Source of the DNA: DASXUC01 sp036505015
Lineage (GTDB): Bacteria > Sysuimicrobiota > Sysuimicrobiia > Sysuimicrobiales > Kaftiobacteriaceae
Assembly (NCBI GenBank): GCA_036505015.1
Contig: DASXUC010000098.1
Coordinates: 1 to 19,717 of the forward strand
Direction: 5' to 3'
Length of the DNA: 19,717 nucleotides
Below the pieces are notes generated by a model, which was not told the origin of the DNA, made no database searches, and worked only from the letters and a program-made list of their open reading frames with translations. A program made the translations under genes and the position numbers. This document shows positions 1-6,323 of the stretch, piece by piece. Each line of letters starts with the position of its first letter. Positions within the stretch are counted from its first letter, which is position 1.

Positions 1-141
1 GAGATGGTGATGCCGGGAGACAGCGTGAACCTGGACGTGGCGCTGATCACGCCGGTGGCGCTGGAAGAGGGGCTGCGGTTCGCGATCCGCGAGGGCGGGC
101 GGACGGTGGGCGCCGGGGTCGTGACCAAGGTGACGGAGTAA
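1..141 (+). CDS. tuf: Elongation factor Tu, C-terminal end (partial)
   Basis: The window opens inside this gene, and 46 codons plus the TAA stop are visible in frame 1. The residues are the end of the EF-Tu beta-barrel domain 3, including the near-invariant stretch EEGLRFAIREGGRTVGAGVV followed by TKVTE. EF-Tu is the GTPase that carries aminoacyl-tRNA to the ribosomal A site; the GTPase domain lies outside the window. rpsJ begins four bases after the stop, so this is the usual str-to-S10 operon linkage. The identification is firm. Whether a second tuf copy exists elsewhere cannot be judged here. Confidence 0.97.
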   Translation, partial: EMVMPGDSVNLDVALITPVALEEGLRFAIREGGRTVGAGVVTKVTE

Positions 142-145
142 CCCT

Positions 146-451
146 ATGGCGCAGCGGATCCGCATCAAGCTCAGAGGGTTCGATCATAAGGTGCTCGACC
201 AATCCGCCGAGCGGATCGTCGACACCGTGAAGCGCACCGGCGCGCGGGTCTCGGGGCCGGTACCGCTGCCGACGGCCCGCAACCTCTACTGCGTCATCCG
301 CTCGCCGCACATCGACAAGGAATCGATGGAGCACTTCGAGCTGCGTACGCACAAACGGCTGATCGACATCCTCGAGCCGACGCAGAAAACCGTGGACGCG
401 CTCAGCCACCTGGACTTGCCGGCGGGCGTGGACATTGAGATCAAACTCTGA
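146..451 (+). CDS. rpsJ: 30S ribosomal protein S10
   Basis: The product is 101 residues, the usual S10 length. It starts MAQRIRIKLRGFDHKVLDQS and contains the conserved segments GPVPLPT and SPHIDKESMEHFE. S10 is a 30S head protein near the A-site side and is also the NusE partner of NusB in antitermination. The ATG at 146 has a GGAG at 135-138 that lies in the end of tuf, with seven bases of spacing. It is the first gene of the S10 cluster proper and is followed by the first of the seven hairpin spacers (456-533). Nothing in the protein is unusual. Confidence 0.98.
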   Translation: MAQRIRIKLRGFDHKVLDQSAERIVDTVKRTGARVSGPVPLPTARNLYCVIRSPHIDKESMEHFELRTHKRLIDILEPTQKTVDALSHLDLPAGVDIEIKL

Positions 452-455
452 CTGA

Positions 456-533
456 CGTTCATCGATCATCGTTCATGGTTCGTGGACAAGGGAGCCCTGG
501 CAACGACGAACGATGAACGACGAACGATGAACG
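456..533. repeat. Intergenic inverted repeat A (rpsJ-rplC)
   Basis: The arms 456-485 and 504-533 are complementary at 26 of 30 positions by hand count, with an 18-base loop. Both arms are built from 7-nt units of the GTTCATC / GTTCGTC kind (complement on the 3' arm). The repeat starts four bases after the rpsJ stop and ends just before the rplC ribosome binding site (GAGG, 539-542). No T run follows, so it is not a typical intrinsic terminator. It belongs to the family of seven such spacers in this window. Confidence 0.85.
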
Positions 534-548
534 AATCCGAGGCATGCG

Positions 549-1217
549 ATGACAGCAATCATTGGGCGAAAAGTGGGCATGACCCAAATTTTCGACGAGT
601 CCGGTAACGTCGTTCCCGTCACGGTCATCCAGGCGGGCCCCTGCGTCGTGGTCAACATCCGCACGGCCGCGCGGGACGGCTACGCCGCGGTGCAGGTAGG
701 CTTTGAGGCGGTGAACGAGCGGAAGCTTCGCAAGCCGCAGAAGGGTGTGTTCACGCGGGCGAAGGTGACGCCCCGCCGGGTCTTGCGCGAGTTTCGCGCG
801 CTGGCGGATACCTATCGGGTTGGTCAGGAGATCACCGTCGGGGAGTTCACCGGCGGTGATCTCGTCGATGTGGTCGGAACGACGAAGGGCCACGGATTTT
901 CCGGCGCCATGAAGCGGCACAACTTCGCCGGTCAACGCGACAGTCATGGCGTCTCGCTAATGCACCGGGCGCCGGGCTCGATCGGCTCATCGGACATCGC
1001 ACGGGTGTGGCCCGGGATGCGTATGCCGGGCCGCTACGGCCACGAGCGCGTGACGGTGCGCGGACTGCGGGTGGCCAAGGTTGACGCCGGTCAGCACCTG
1101 CTGATGGTCAAGGGCGCGGTGCCCGGGCCGCGGGGCAGTCTGGTGATGATCCAAAAGGCCACGGAAAAGGCGAAGGCCCGAGCCGCCACACGTGCCGCCC
1201 GCGAGGTGAAAGGCTGA
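549..1217 (+). CDS. rplC: 50S ribosomal protein L3
   Basis: The product is 222 residues. It begins MTAIIGRKVGMTQIFDESGN, the typical L3 N-terminus, and carries the central loop KGHGFSGAMKRHNFAGQRDS followed by HGVSLMHRAPGSIG, which reaches towards the peptidyl transferase centre. The Gln in FAGQ corresponds to the residue methylated by PrmB in Escherichia coli. L3 is an early 23S rRNA-binding assembly protein. The ATG at 549 follows a GAGG at 539-542. The stop overlaps the rplD start as TGATG, which implies translational coupling. The C-terminal tail is Lys/Arg/Ala-rich, as is common. Confidence 0.98.
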   Translation: MTAIIGRKVGMTQIFDESGNVVPVTVIQAGPCVVVNIRTAARDGYAAVQVGFEAVNERKLRKPQKGVFTRAKVTPRRVLREFRALADTYRVGQEITVGEFTGGDLVDVVGTTKGHGFSGAMKRHNFAGQRDSHGVSLMHRAPGSIGSSDIARVWPGMRMPGRYGHERVTVRGLRVAKVDAGQHLLMVKGAVPGPRGSLVMIQKATEKAKARAATRAAREVKG

Positions 1218-1843
1218 TGCCAAAAGTGCAGCTGTACGACAAGGCCGGCAAAGACGCTGGAACCATCGATCTGCCGGACACCGTGTTCGGGCTGAAACCG
1301 CACCGCGGCTTGCTGCATGAGGTGCTGGTGGCGCAGCTCGCCGGCGGGCGCGCGGGCACACACTCGGCGCGCACCCGCGGCGAAGTGGCCGGCAGTACTC
1401 GAAAAATCTACCGGCAGAAGGGCACGGGCCGGGCGCGCCACGGCAGCCGCAAGGCACCGATCTTTCGCGGCGGCGGCATTACCTTCGGACCCAGGCCGCG
1501 CCACTACGCGCAGGACACGCCCAAGAAGGTGCGGCGGCTGGCGCTGCGGTCGGCCCTGTCGGCGAAGGCCGCGGCCGGGCAGATCGTGGCCGTGCAGTCC
1601 GTCGCCTTGGATGCGCCCAAGACCCGCGAGCTGGTGGCGCTGGTGAACCGGTTGCCCGTCGCCGGCAAAACGTTGATCGTGGCTCCGGGCGCCGATGCGG
1701 CGCTGGCGCGGGCGGCGGCGAATCTGTCCGAGGTCCGCATCCGCAGCGCGAGCGGGCTGACCGTATATGACGTGCTGGCGGCCGACTATGTGGTCGTGGC
1801 AGCCGACGCGGTCCCGGCGATCGCGGAGGTGTGGGGACGATGA
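1217..1843 (+). CDS. rplD: 50S ribosomal protein L4
   Basis: The product is 208 residues. It has the L4 N-terminal fold and the extended arginine-rich loop (STRKIYRQKGTGRARHGSRK, then APIFRGGG) that lines the peptide exit tunnel. In several bacteria L4 is also the autogenous repressor of the S10 operon, but no S10 leader is visible here because the S10 genes follow tuf directly. The gene starts at ATG 1217 overlapping the rplC stop, and ends in an ATGA overlap with rplW. It is more Ala/Val-rich towards the C-terminus, within the normal range. Confidence 0.98.
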   Translation: MPKVQLYDKAGKDAGTIDLPDTVFGLKPHRGLLHEVLVAQLAGGRAGTHSARTRGEVAGSTRKIYRQKGTGRARHGSRKAPIFRGGGITFGPRPRHYAQDTPKKVRRLALRSALSAKAAAGQIVAVQSVALDAPKTRELVALVNRLPVAGKTLIVAPGADAALARAAANLSEVRIRSASGLTVYDVLAADYVVVAADAVPAIAEVWGR

Positions 1844-2127
1844 CCGATGCGCGTCAGGTGATCCGGCGGCCGATCCTGACCGAGAAGAGTACGCGCGGCA
1901 GCGAGATGGGCAAGTATACGTTCGAAGTCGCCGGCTCGGCCAACAAGCTGACGATCAAACGGGCGGTGGAAGACCTGTTCGACGTCACCGTAGCCAGGGT
2001 GAACACGATGACGATCCCCGGGCGGATGAAACGGCGCGGCCAGTACTGGTATCGCAGTTCCGGATACAAGAAGGCTGTCGTGACCCTGGCGCCGGGGCAG
2101 AAGATCGACCTGGAGAACCTTGCTTGA
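1840..2127 (+). CDS. rplW: 50S ribosomal protein L23
   Basis: The product is 95 residues (MTDARQVIRRPILTEKS...), the usual L23 size. IRRPILTEKS is the family N-terminal signature, and FDVTVARVNTM followed by the basic RMKRRG loop is typical. L23 sits at the exit of the peptide tunnel and docks trigger factor and SRP. A GTG at 1831 would add three residues, but the GGAGG at 1825-1829 is well spaced (10 bases) for the ATG at 1840, which also gives the ATGA overlap with rplD. The second hairpin spacer follows the stop. Confidence 0.97.
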   Translation: MTDARQVIRRPILTEKSTRGSEMGKYTFEVAGSANKLTIKRAVEDLFDVTVARVNTMTIPGRMKRRGQYWYRSSGYKKAVVTLAPGQKIDLENLA

Positions 2128-2132
2128 CTAAA

Positions 2133-2209
2133 CGTTGGTGGTTGGTCGTTGGTGGTTGGTCGTTGGTGGTTGGTAGTTACGACCAACGACCAACGACGAA
2201 CGATCAACG
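2133..2209. repeat. Intergenic inverted repeat B with a tandem 14-mer (rplW-rplB)
   Basis: The 5' part holds three exact head-to-tail copies of the 14-mer CGTTGGTGGTTGGT at 2133-2146, 2147-2160 and 2161-2174. The 3' arm 2180-2209 pairs with 2147-2176 at 25 of 30 positions, leaving a three-base loop. The third unit could slip, so several registers of pairing are possible. It starts five bases after the rplW stop. The 15-mer caacggtagttcggg at its 3' edge (2205-2219) recurs at 8220-8234 after repeat F. Confidence 0.88.
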
Positions 2210-2243
2210 GTAGTTCGGGCCGACCGAAGGGAGGCCGTTACAA

Positions 2244-3068
2244 GTGGGCGTCAAGAAATTCAAACCAGTCACGCCGGGCCGGCGCTTCATGACCGTTTCG
2301 ACGTTTGAGGAAATCACCAAGAAGGCGCCGGAGCCGTCTCTGGTGGTGCCGCTGCGCAGGACCGGCGGCCGCAACATCCAGGGCAAGCTGACCGTGCGCC
2401 ATCAGGGCGGCGGCCACAAGCGCATGTACCGGCTGGTGGACTTCAAACGCGACAAAGACGGCGTCCCCGCCAAGGTGACGGCGATCGAGTACGATCCGAA
2501 CCGATCCGCGCGCATCGCGCTGCTGCAGTACCGGGACGGCGAGAAGCGCTACATCCTCGCGCCGGTGGGGCTGGCCGTGGGCGACGTCGTGCAGTCCGGA
2601 CCGGCCGCGGAGATCCGCCCGGGCAATGCGATGGCCCTGCGGCACATCCCGGTGGGCACGATGGTGCACAACATCGAGCTGTTTCCGAACAAGGGCGCGC
2701 AGATGGTGCGGGCCGCCGGCGGCGCGGCGCAGATCATGGCCAAGGAAGGCAGCCTCGTCCACCTCCGCCTGCCGTCGGGCGAGGTCCGGCTGGTGAATCT
2801 GGACTGCAGGGCCACGATCGGCCAGGTCGGCAATCTGGAGCACGACTCCATCAGCGAGGGGAAAGCCGGCCGCAATCGCTGGCGCGGGAAGCGCCCCGCG
2901 GTGCGCGGCATTGCGATGGATCCCAGCAGCCATCCCCACGGCGGCGGGGAAGGCCGCTCCCCGATCGGCATGCCGGGGCCGGTCAGCCCGTGGGGAGTGC
3001 CGACGCTGGGCTTCAAGACGCGCAAGCCCAAGCCCAGCGACCGGGTCATCGTAAAACGGAGGAAGTGA
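2244..3068 (+). CDS. rplB: 50S ribosomal protein L2
   Basis: The product is 274 residues, normal for L2. It starts MGVKKFKPVTPGRRFMTVS and has the core RHQGGGHKRMYRLVDFKR and the C-terminal HPHGGGEGR region with the conserved histidine close to the peptidyl transferase centre, ending in basic KPSDRVIVKRRK. L2 binds 23S rRNA and is needed for subunit association. The GTG at 2244 is chosen because AAGGGAGG (2227-2234) lies nine bases upstream and the family N-terminus starts there. It is flanked on both sides by hairpin spacers. Confidence 0.98.
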   Translation: MGVKKFKPVTPGRRFMTVSTFEEITKKAPEPSLVVPLRRTGGRNIQGKLTVRHQGGGHKRMYRLVDFKRDKDGVPAKVTAIEYDPNRSARIALLQYRDGEKRYILAPVGLAVGDVVQSGPAAEIRPGNAMALRHIPVGTMVHNIELFPNKGAQMVRAAGGAAQIMAKEGSLVHLRLPSGEVRLVNLDCRATIGQVGNLEHDSISEGKAGRNRWRGKRPAVRGIAMDPSSHPHGGGEGRSPIGMPGPVSPWGVPTLGFKTRKPKPSDRVIVKRRK

Positions 3069-3069
3069 C

Positions 3070-3149
3070 GGTCGTCGTTCGTCGATCGTCGATCGTGGAT
3101 CATGCACGCCGCGGCAGTTTCGACGAACGAAGAACGACGAACCAAGAAC
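3070..3149. repeat. Intergenic inverted repeat C (rplB-rpsS)
   Basis: The arms 3070-3098 and 3121-3149 are complementary at 22 of 29 positions, with a 22-base loop. The units are of the GTTCGTC / GATCGTC kind, as in repeats A and D. It begins one base after the rplB stop and precedes the rpsS ribosome binding site (AGGGGGAA near 3157). Pairing is weaker than in A, B, F and G, suggesting an older or diverged copy. Confidence 0.75.
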
Positions 3150-3169
3150 AGTAGTCAGGGGGAACGAAG

Positions 3170-3478
3170 ATGGGTCGGTCAACCAAGAAGGGGCCGTTCA
3201 TCGATCAGCACCTGCTGAAGAAGGTGCGGGAGTTGAACCGCAGCCGTGAGCGCCGCGTGATCAAGACCTGGTCGCGGCGGTCCACCATCCTGCCGGAGAT
3301 GGTCGGGCACACCATCGCCGTCTATGACGGCCGCAAGCACGTGCCGATCTACCTCACCGAGCAGATGGTCGGCCACAAGCTCGGCGAGTTCGCTCCGACC
3401 CGGACCTTCAAGGGCCACGGGACCGGCGCCGCCGCCGAGCGCGCCACCGCCGTGCTGCCCACGGCCCCGGCGTCATAG
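3170..3478 (+). CDS. rpsS: 30S ribosomal protein S19
   Basis: The product is 102 residues. It starts MGRSTKKGPFIDQHLLKKV and contains the S19 hallmarks TWSRRSTILPEMVGHTIAVY and FAPTRTFKGHG. S19 forms a heterodimer with S13 in the 30S head and contacts the A-site region. The family usually stops around residue 92-95; here a short Ala/Thr-rich tail (AAAERATAVLPTAPAS) extends it slightly. The ATG at 3170 has AGGGGGAA just upstream. rplV follows after 12 bases. Confidence 0.97.
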   Translation: MGRSTKKGPFIDQHLLKKVRELNRSRERRVIKTWSRRSTILPEMVGHTIAVYDGRKHVPIYLTEQMVGHKLGEFAPTRTFKGHGTGAAAERATAVLPTAPAS

Positions 3479-3490
3479 CGGAGGAGACGA

Positions 3491-3826
3491 ATGGAAGCGC
3501 GAGCGGTTGCCAAGTACGTGCGGATCTCGCCGCTGAAGGTCCGCCAGGCTGCGCAGTTGATCGCGGGGCGGACGGTGAAGGAGGCGCAGTCCATGCTGCG
3601 CTTTTCGCCCAGCCGCTCGGCGCAGGCCGTGGCGAAAGTGCTGAATTCCGCCGTCGCCAACGCCGAGAACAACTACGATCTGAACCGCGACGACCTTGTT
3701 GTGTCACGGGCATTCGTGGACAAGGGGCCGTCGATCAAGCGCATGCAGCCGCGCGCGCGGGGCCGGGCAGACATCCTGACCAAGCGCAGCAGCCACATCA
3801 CCGTGGTGGTCGCCGAGAAAGCGTAG
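3491..3826 (+). CDS. rplV: 50S ribosomal protein L22
   Basis: The product is 111 residues, typical of L22. It starts MEARAVAKYVRISPLKVRQA and has the long beta-hairpin FVDKGPSIKRMQPRARGRA that lines the exit tunnel near its constriction, which is a site of macrolide-resistance changes in other bacteria. The sequence RGRADILTKRSSHITVVV closes the fold. The ATG at 3491 follows GGAGGAGACGA. There is only a 16-base gap to rpsC. Nothing is unusual. Confidence 0.97.
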   Translation: MEARAVAKYVRISPLKVRQAAQLIAGRTVKEAQSMLRFSPSRSAQAVAKVLNSAVANAENNYDLNRDDLVVSRAFVDKGPSIKRMQPRARGRADILTKRSSHITVVVAEKA

Positions 3827-3842
3827 ATCTGGGGGTGTAGGC

Positions 3843-4628
3843 GTGGGACAAAAGATCCATCCAATCGGCCTGCGGGTCGGCATCATCCGTGACTGGGAGT
3901 CGCGGTGGTTCGCGAAGGACATGGCGTCGCTGATTCAGGACGACCTGGTCATCCGCGAGCACATCAAGAAGAAGCTCTACCGCGCAGGCATCTCCCGCGT
4001 GGAGATCGAGCGGTTCGGCACCCAGTCCGGCGTCGGCGGCAAGCCGCAGGTGCGGGTGGTCATCCACGCCGCGCGGCCCGGCATCATCATCGGGCGCGGC
4101 GGCACCGGCATCGACGCGCTGAAAAAAGAACTCGATGAGCTGACCAGCAAACAGGTGCAGGTGAACGTGCAGGAGATCCGCCGTCCGGAGCTCGAGGCGC
4201 AGCTCGTCGCAGAGAATGTCGCCCAGCAGCTGGAGCGCCGGGTCGCGTACCGCCGGGCGATGAAGCAGGCCGTGCAGCGCAGTCTGCGGGCCGGCGCCAA
4301 GGGCATCCGCATCGCCTGCAGCGGCCGGTTGGCCGGCGCCGAGATCGCGCGATACGAATGGTACCGCGAGGGCCGCGTGCCGCTGCACACGCTGCGGGCG
4401 GACATCGATTTCGGCGTCGCAGAAGCCCTGACCACGTATGGCCGGATCGGTGTGAAGGTCTGGATCTACCGTGGCGACATCTTGCCGGAACGGCGGGCGG
4501 AGCTGCAGATCCGGCGTCCGCACCGGCCGGAGCCGCTGCCCGTCGCGGGCGCGCAGGGGCCGGTCGTCATTCCAAGCCGGCCCGCCCGGCCGTCGGTGAC
4601 CAGGAGAGATTCCGATGTTAATGCCTAA
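3843..4628 (+). CDS. rpsC: 30S ribosomal protein S3
   Basis: The product is 261 residues, beginning MGQKIHPIGLRVGIIRDWES. A KH domain is visible with its GRGG loop at residues 84-87 (GIIIGRGGTGID), followed by the C-terminal domain motif GRLAGAEIARYEWYREGRVP. S3 is at the mRNA entry channel and contributes to helicase activity. The start is GTG at 3843 behind a G-rich stretch. After the conserved domain (about residue 220) comes a Pro/Arg-rich tail, longer than in the shortest homologues and probably disordered. The last 14 bases overlap rplP. Confidence 0.97.
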   Translation: MGQKIHPIGLRVGIIRDWESRWFAKDMASLIQDDLVIREHIKKKLYRAGISRVEIERFGTQSGVGGKPQVRVVIHAARPGIIIGRGGTGIDALKKELDELTSKQVQVNVQEIRRPELEAQLVAENVAQQLERRVAYRRAMKQAVQRSLRAGAKGIRIACSGRLAGAEIARYEWYREGRVPLHTLRADIDFGVAEALTTYGRIGVKVWIYRGDILPERRAELQIRRPHRPEPLPVAGAQGPVVIPSRPARPSVTRRDSDVNA

Positions 4629-5034
4629 GCGCACCAAATACCGCAAGGCGCACCGGGGGAACATGCGCGGCAGGTCCGTCGCGGGGTCGTCCATCGCGTT
4701 CGGCGAGTACGGCCTGCAGGCGCTGGAACCGGCCTGGGTCACTAGCGCGCAGCTGGAAGCGGCGCGCCGGGCGATTACGCGGTTCATCAAACGCGGCGGC
4801 AAGCTCTGGATCCGGGTGTTTCCGGACAAGCCGGTGACCAAGAAACCGGCCGAAACCCGCATGGGCAGCGGCAAAGGCAACCCTGAAATCTGGGTGGCCG
4901 TCATCCGTCCCGGCCGGATCTTGTTCGAACTGGCCGGCGTGGGGGAGGACCAGGCGAAGGAAGCGATGACCCTGGCCGCGCACAAGCTGCCGATCAAGGC
5001 CAAGTTCGTGGCACGCGAGGAGGTCACGGTCTAA
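4615..5034 (+). CDS. rplP: 50S ribosomal protein L16
   Basis: The product is 139 residues, starting MLMPKRTKYRKAHRGNMRGR as in most L16 proteins. The conserved FPDKPVTKKPAETRMGSGKG, then NPEIWVAVIRPGR, is present. L16 organises the A-site tRNA elbow contact on the 50S. Two starts are possible, ATG 4615 and ATG 4621. AGGAGAG at 4602-4608 is six bases from the first, and the family commonly begins MLMPKR, so 4615 is preferred. It overlaps rpsC by 14 bases and ends three bases before rpmC. Confidence 0.97.
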   Translation: MLMPKRTKYRKAHRGNMRGRSVAGSSIAFGEYGLQALEPAWVTSAQLEAARRAITRFIKRGGKLWIRVFPDKPVTKKPAETRMGSGKGNPEIWVAVIRPGRILFELAGVGEDQAKEAMTLAAHKLPIKAKFVAREEVTV

Positions 5035-5037
5035 CCG

Positions 5038-5229
5038 ATGGATGCGTCGGAGCTGCGGGAGATGAGGTCGGACGAGCTGGTCCGCCGGCTGGATGATCTG
5101 CAGAAGGAGTTGTTCAAGGCGCAGCTGCGCGTCGCCGGGACCGAGCCGAACACGGCAAAGATTCGCGAGCTGCGGCGGGACATGGCCAGGCTGAAGACGG
5201 TGTTAGGAGAGAAGGGCGTGCGGGTCTAG
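5038..5229 (+). CDS. rpmC: 50S ribosomal protein L29
   Basis: This is a 63-residue, two-helix protein of L29 type. MDASELREMRSDELVRRLDD leads into LQKELFKAQLRVAGTEP, then an Arg/Lys-rich second helix IRELRRDMARLKTVLGEK. L29 lies beside L23 at the tunnel exit and contributes to the trigger factor and SRP docking surface. It begins three bases after the rplP stop. A purine-rich AGGAGG-like sequence lies inside the end of rplP (GCGAGGAGG). Length and position match the family exactly. Confidence 0.96.
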   Translation: MDASELREMRSDELVRRLDDLQKELFKAQLRVAGTEPNTAKIRELRRDMARLKTVLGEKGVRV

Positions 5230-5238
5230 GAGATGACG

Positions 5239-5496
5239 ATGGAAGAACGGGCAAAGCGCAAGACACGGGTCGGCGTTGTGACCAGTGACAAGATGCACCA
5301 GACGGTTGTGGTGAAGGTAGAAACGACAACGCGGCACCCGTTGTATGGGAAAACCCTGCGGAAAGTGCGGAAGTTCAAGGCGCACAACGAGGACAACTCG
5401 GCGCGCGCCGGGGACAAGGTGCTGATCGCGGAAACGCGGCCGTTGAGCAAGGACAAGCGCTGGCGGGTGGTGCAGGTGCTGGAGAAGGCGCGATGA
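5239..5496 (+). CDS. rpsQ: 30S ribosomal protein S17
   Basis: The product is 85 residues, starting MEERAKRKTRVGVVTSDKMH. It has the S17 OB-fold signatures KMHQTVVVKVETTTRHPLYG and DKVLIAETRPLSKDKRWRVV. S17 is a primary binder of the 16S 5' domain. An ATG at 5233 also exists, but it directly abuts the only Shine-Dalgarno (AGGAG, 5228-5232), while the ATG at 5239 has a normal six-base spacing, so 5239 is chosen. The stop overlaps the rplN start as ATGA. Confidence 0.96.
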   Translation: MEERAKRKTRVGVVTSDKMHQTVVVKVETTTRHPLYGKTLRKVRKFKAHNEDNSARAGDKVLIAETRPLSKDKRWRVVQVLEKAR

Positions 5497-5861
5497 TCCA
5501 GAACTACAGCCGCTTGAAGGTGGCTGACAACACGGGCGCGCGCGAGCTGATGTGCATCCGCGTGCTGGGCGGCAGCCGCCGCCGCTACGCGGGCATCGGC
5601 GACGTCATCGTGGCGACCGTCAAGCAGGCGATCCCGAACAGCCCCGTCAAGCAGGGTGAGGTGGTCCGCGCCGTGGTGGTGCGCACGAAGCAGCCGCTGC
5701 GCCGGACGGATGGTTCGTACATCCGCTTCGACGATAACGCGGCGGTAATTCTCACCGACGCCCAGAACCCGAAGGGCACGCGTATCTTCGGGCCGGTGGC
5801 GCGTGAGCTGAGAGACAAGCAGTTCATGAAAATTATCTCGCTAGCGCCTGAAGTACTTTAG
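5493..5861 (+). CDS. rplN: 50S ribosomal protein L14
   Basis: The product is 122 residues, the canonical L14 length. It starts MIQNYSRLKVADNTGARELM, with VLGGSRRRYAGIGDVIVATV and the C-terminal GTRIFGPVARELRDKQFMKI, then ISLAPEVL. L14 lies at the subunit interface, forms bridge B8 and is the docking site of RsfS. The ATG at 5493 is in an ATGA overlap with rpsQ, implying coupled translation. The 38-base gap before rplX shows no hairpin unit. Confidence 0.98.
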   Translation: MIQNYSRLKVADNTGARELMCIRVLGGSRRRYAGIGDVIVATVKQAIPNSPVKQGEVVRAVVVRTKQPLRRTDGSYIRFDDNAAVILTDAQNPKGTRIFGPVARELRDKQFMKIISLAPEVL

Positions 5862-5899
5862 AGGGACCGTACGCAACAAGACGTTTCGGGGTTAAGAAG

Positions 5900-6241
5900 A
5901 TGGCAGTGACGGCAGAGCGATACAGAGTGCACGTCAAGAAGGGCGACACGGTTGAGGTCCTGGCCGGCAAGCACGCCGGCAAGCGCGGCAAGGTGCTGAA
6001 GGTGATTCCCAAGCGGGGCACCGTGATCATCGAGGGCGTGAACATCGTCAAGAAGCACGCCAAGCCGACGCAGAAGATGCCCCAGGGCGGCATTGTGGAG
6101 AAGGAAGCAGCGGTGGACGGCGCGCGGGTGATGCTGGTCTGCCCGAAGTGCGGCCAGGCCGCGCGGGTCGGCCATGGCTACCTGGGCGACGGCACCAAGA
6201 TCCGTATCTGTAAGAACTGCGGGGAGCAGATCGAGAAATAA
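5900..6241 (+). CDS. rplX: 50S ribosomal protein L24 with C-terminal zinc-ribbon motif
   Basis: The product is 113 residues. The KOW motif is at the N-terminus (HVKKGDTVEVLAGKHAGKRG), followed by VNIVKKHAKPTQKMPQGGI. L24 is an assembly initiator of the 50S and sits near the tunnel exit. The C-terminus carries two CxxC pairs, C81/C84 (CPKC) and C104/C107 (CKNC), which look like a zinc ribbon. This C+ form is known in a number of bacterial L24 proteins and is absent in others. The ATG is at 5900. The hairpin spacer D begins on the base after the stop. Confidence 0.97.
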   Translation: MAVTAERYRVHVKKGDTVEVLAGKHAGKRGKVLKVIPKRGTVIIEGVNIVKKHAKPTQKMPQGGIVEKEAAVDGARVMLVCPKCGQAARVGHGYLGDGTKIRICKNCGEQIEK

Positions 6242-6313
6242 CGTTCATCGTTCAGCGTTCATCGATGGTGGATACGGCCGTCTTGAAGAACGACGAACGA
6301 CGAACCACGAACG
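6242..6313. repeat. Intergenic inverted repeat D (rplX-rplE)
   Basis: The arms 6242-6270 and 6285-6313 match at 20 of 29 positions, the weakest of the long members. Units are GTTCATC / GTTCGTC type. It begins on the base directly after the rplX stop. The rplE ATG (6324) follows closely, with GGGAG (6313-6317) overlapping the 3' edge of the repeat, so the hairpin could influence access to this binding site. Confidence 0.7.
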
Positions 6314-6323
6314 GGAGTTGGAA

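Noticed and set aside
456..533. The hairpin spacers as Rho-independent terminators.
   Set aside because: None is followed by a T run, and they interrupt an operon of essential genes that must be transcribed through.
2133..2209. A CRISPR-like array from the repeated 14-mers.
   Set aside because: The copies are directly adjacent with no unique spacers, and the unit is too short.
2128..2213. Trp/Val-rich and Thr/Asn/Gln-rich peptides readable through the hairpin spacers on both strands.
   Set aside because: They are direct readings of the 7-nt units in different frames, change with each spacer, and have no start or ribosome binding site of their own.
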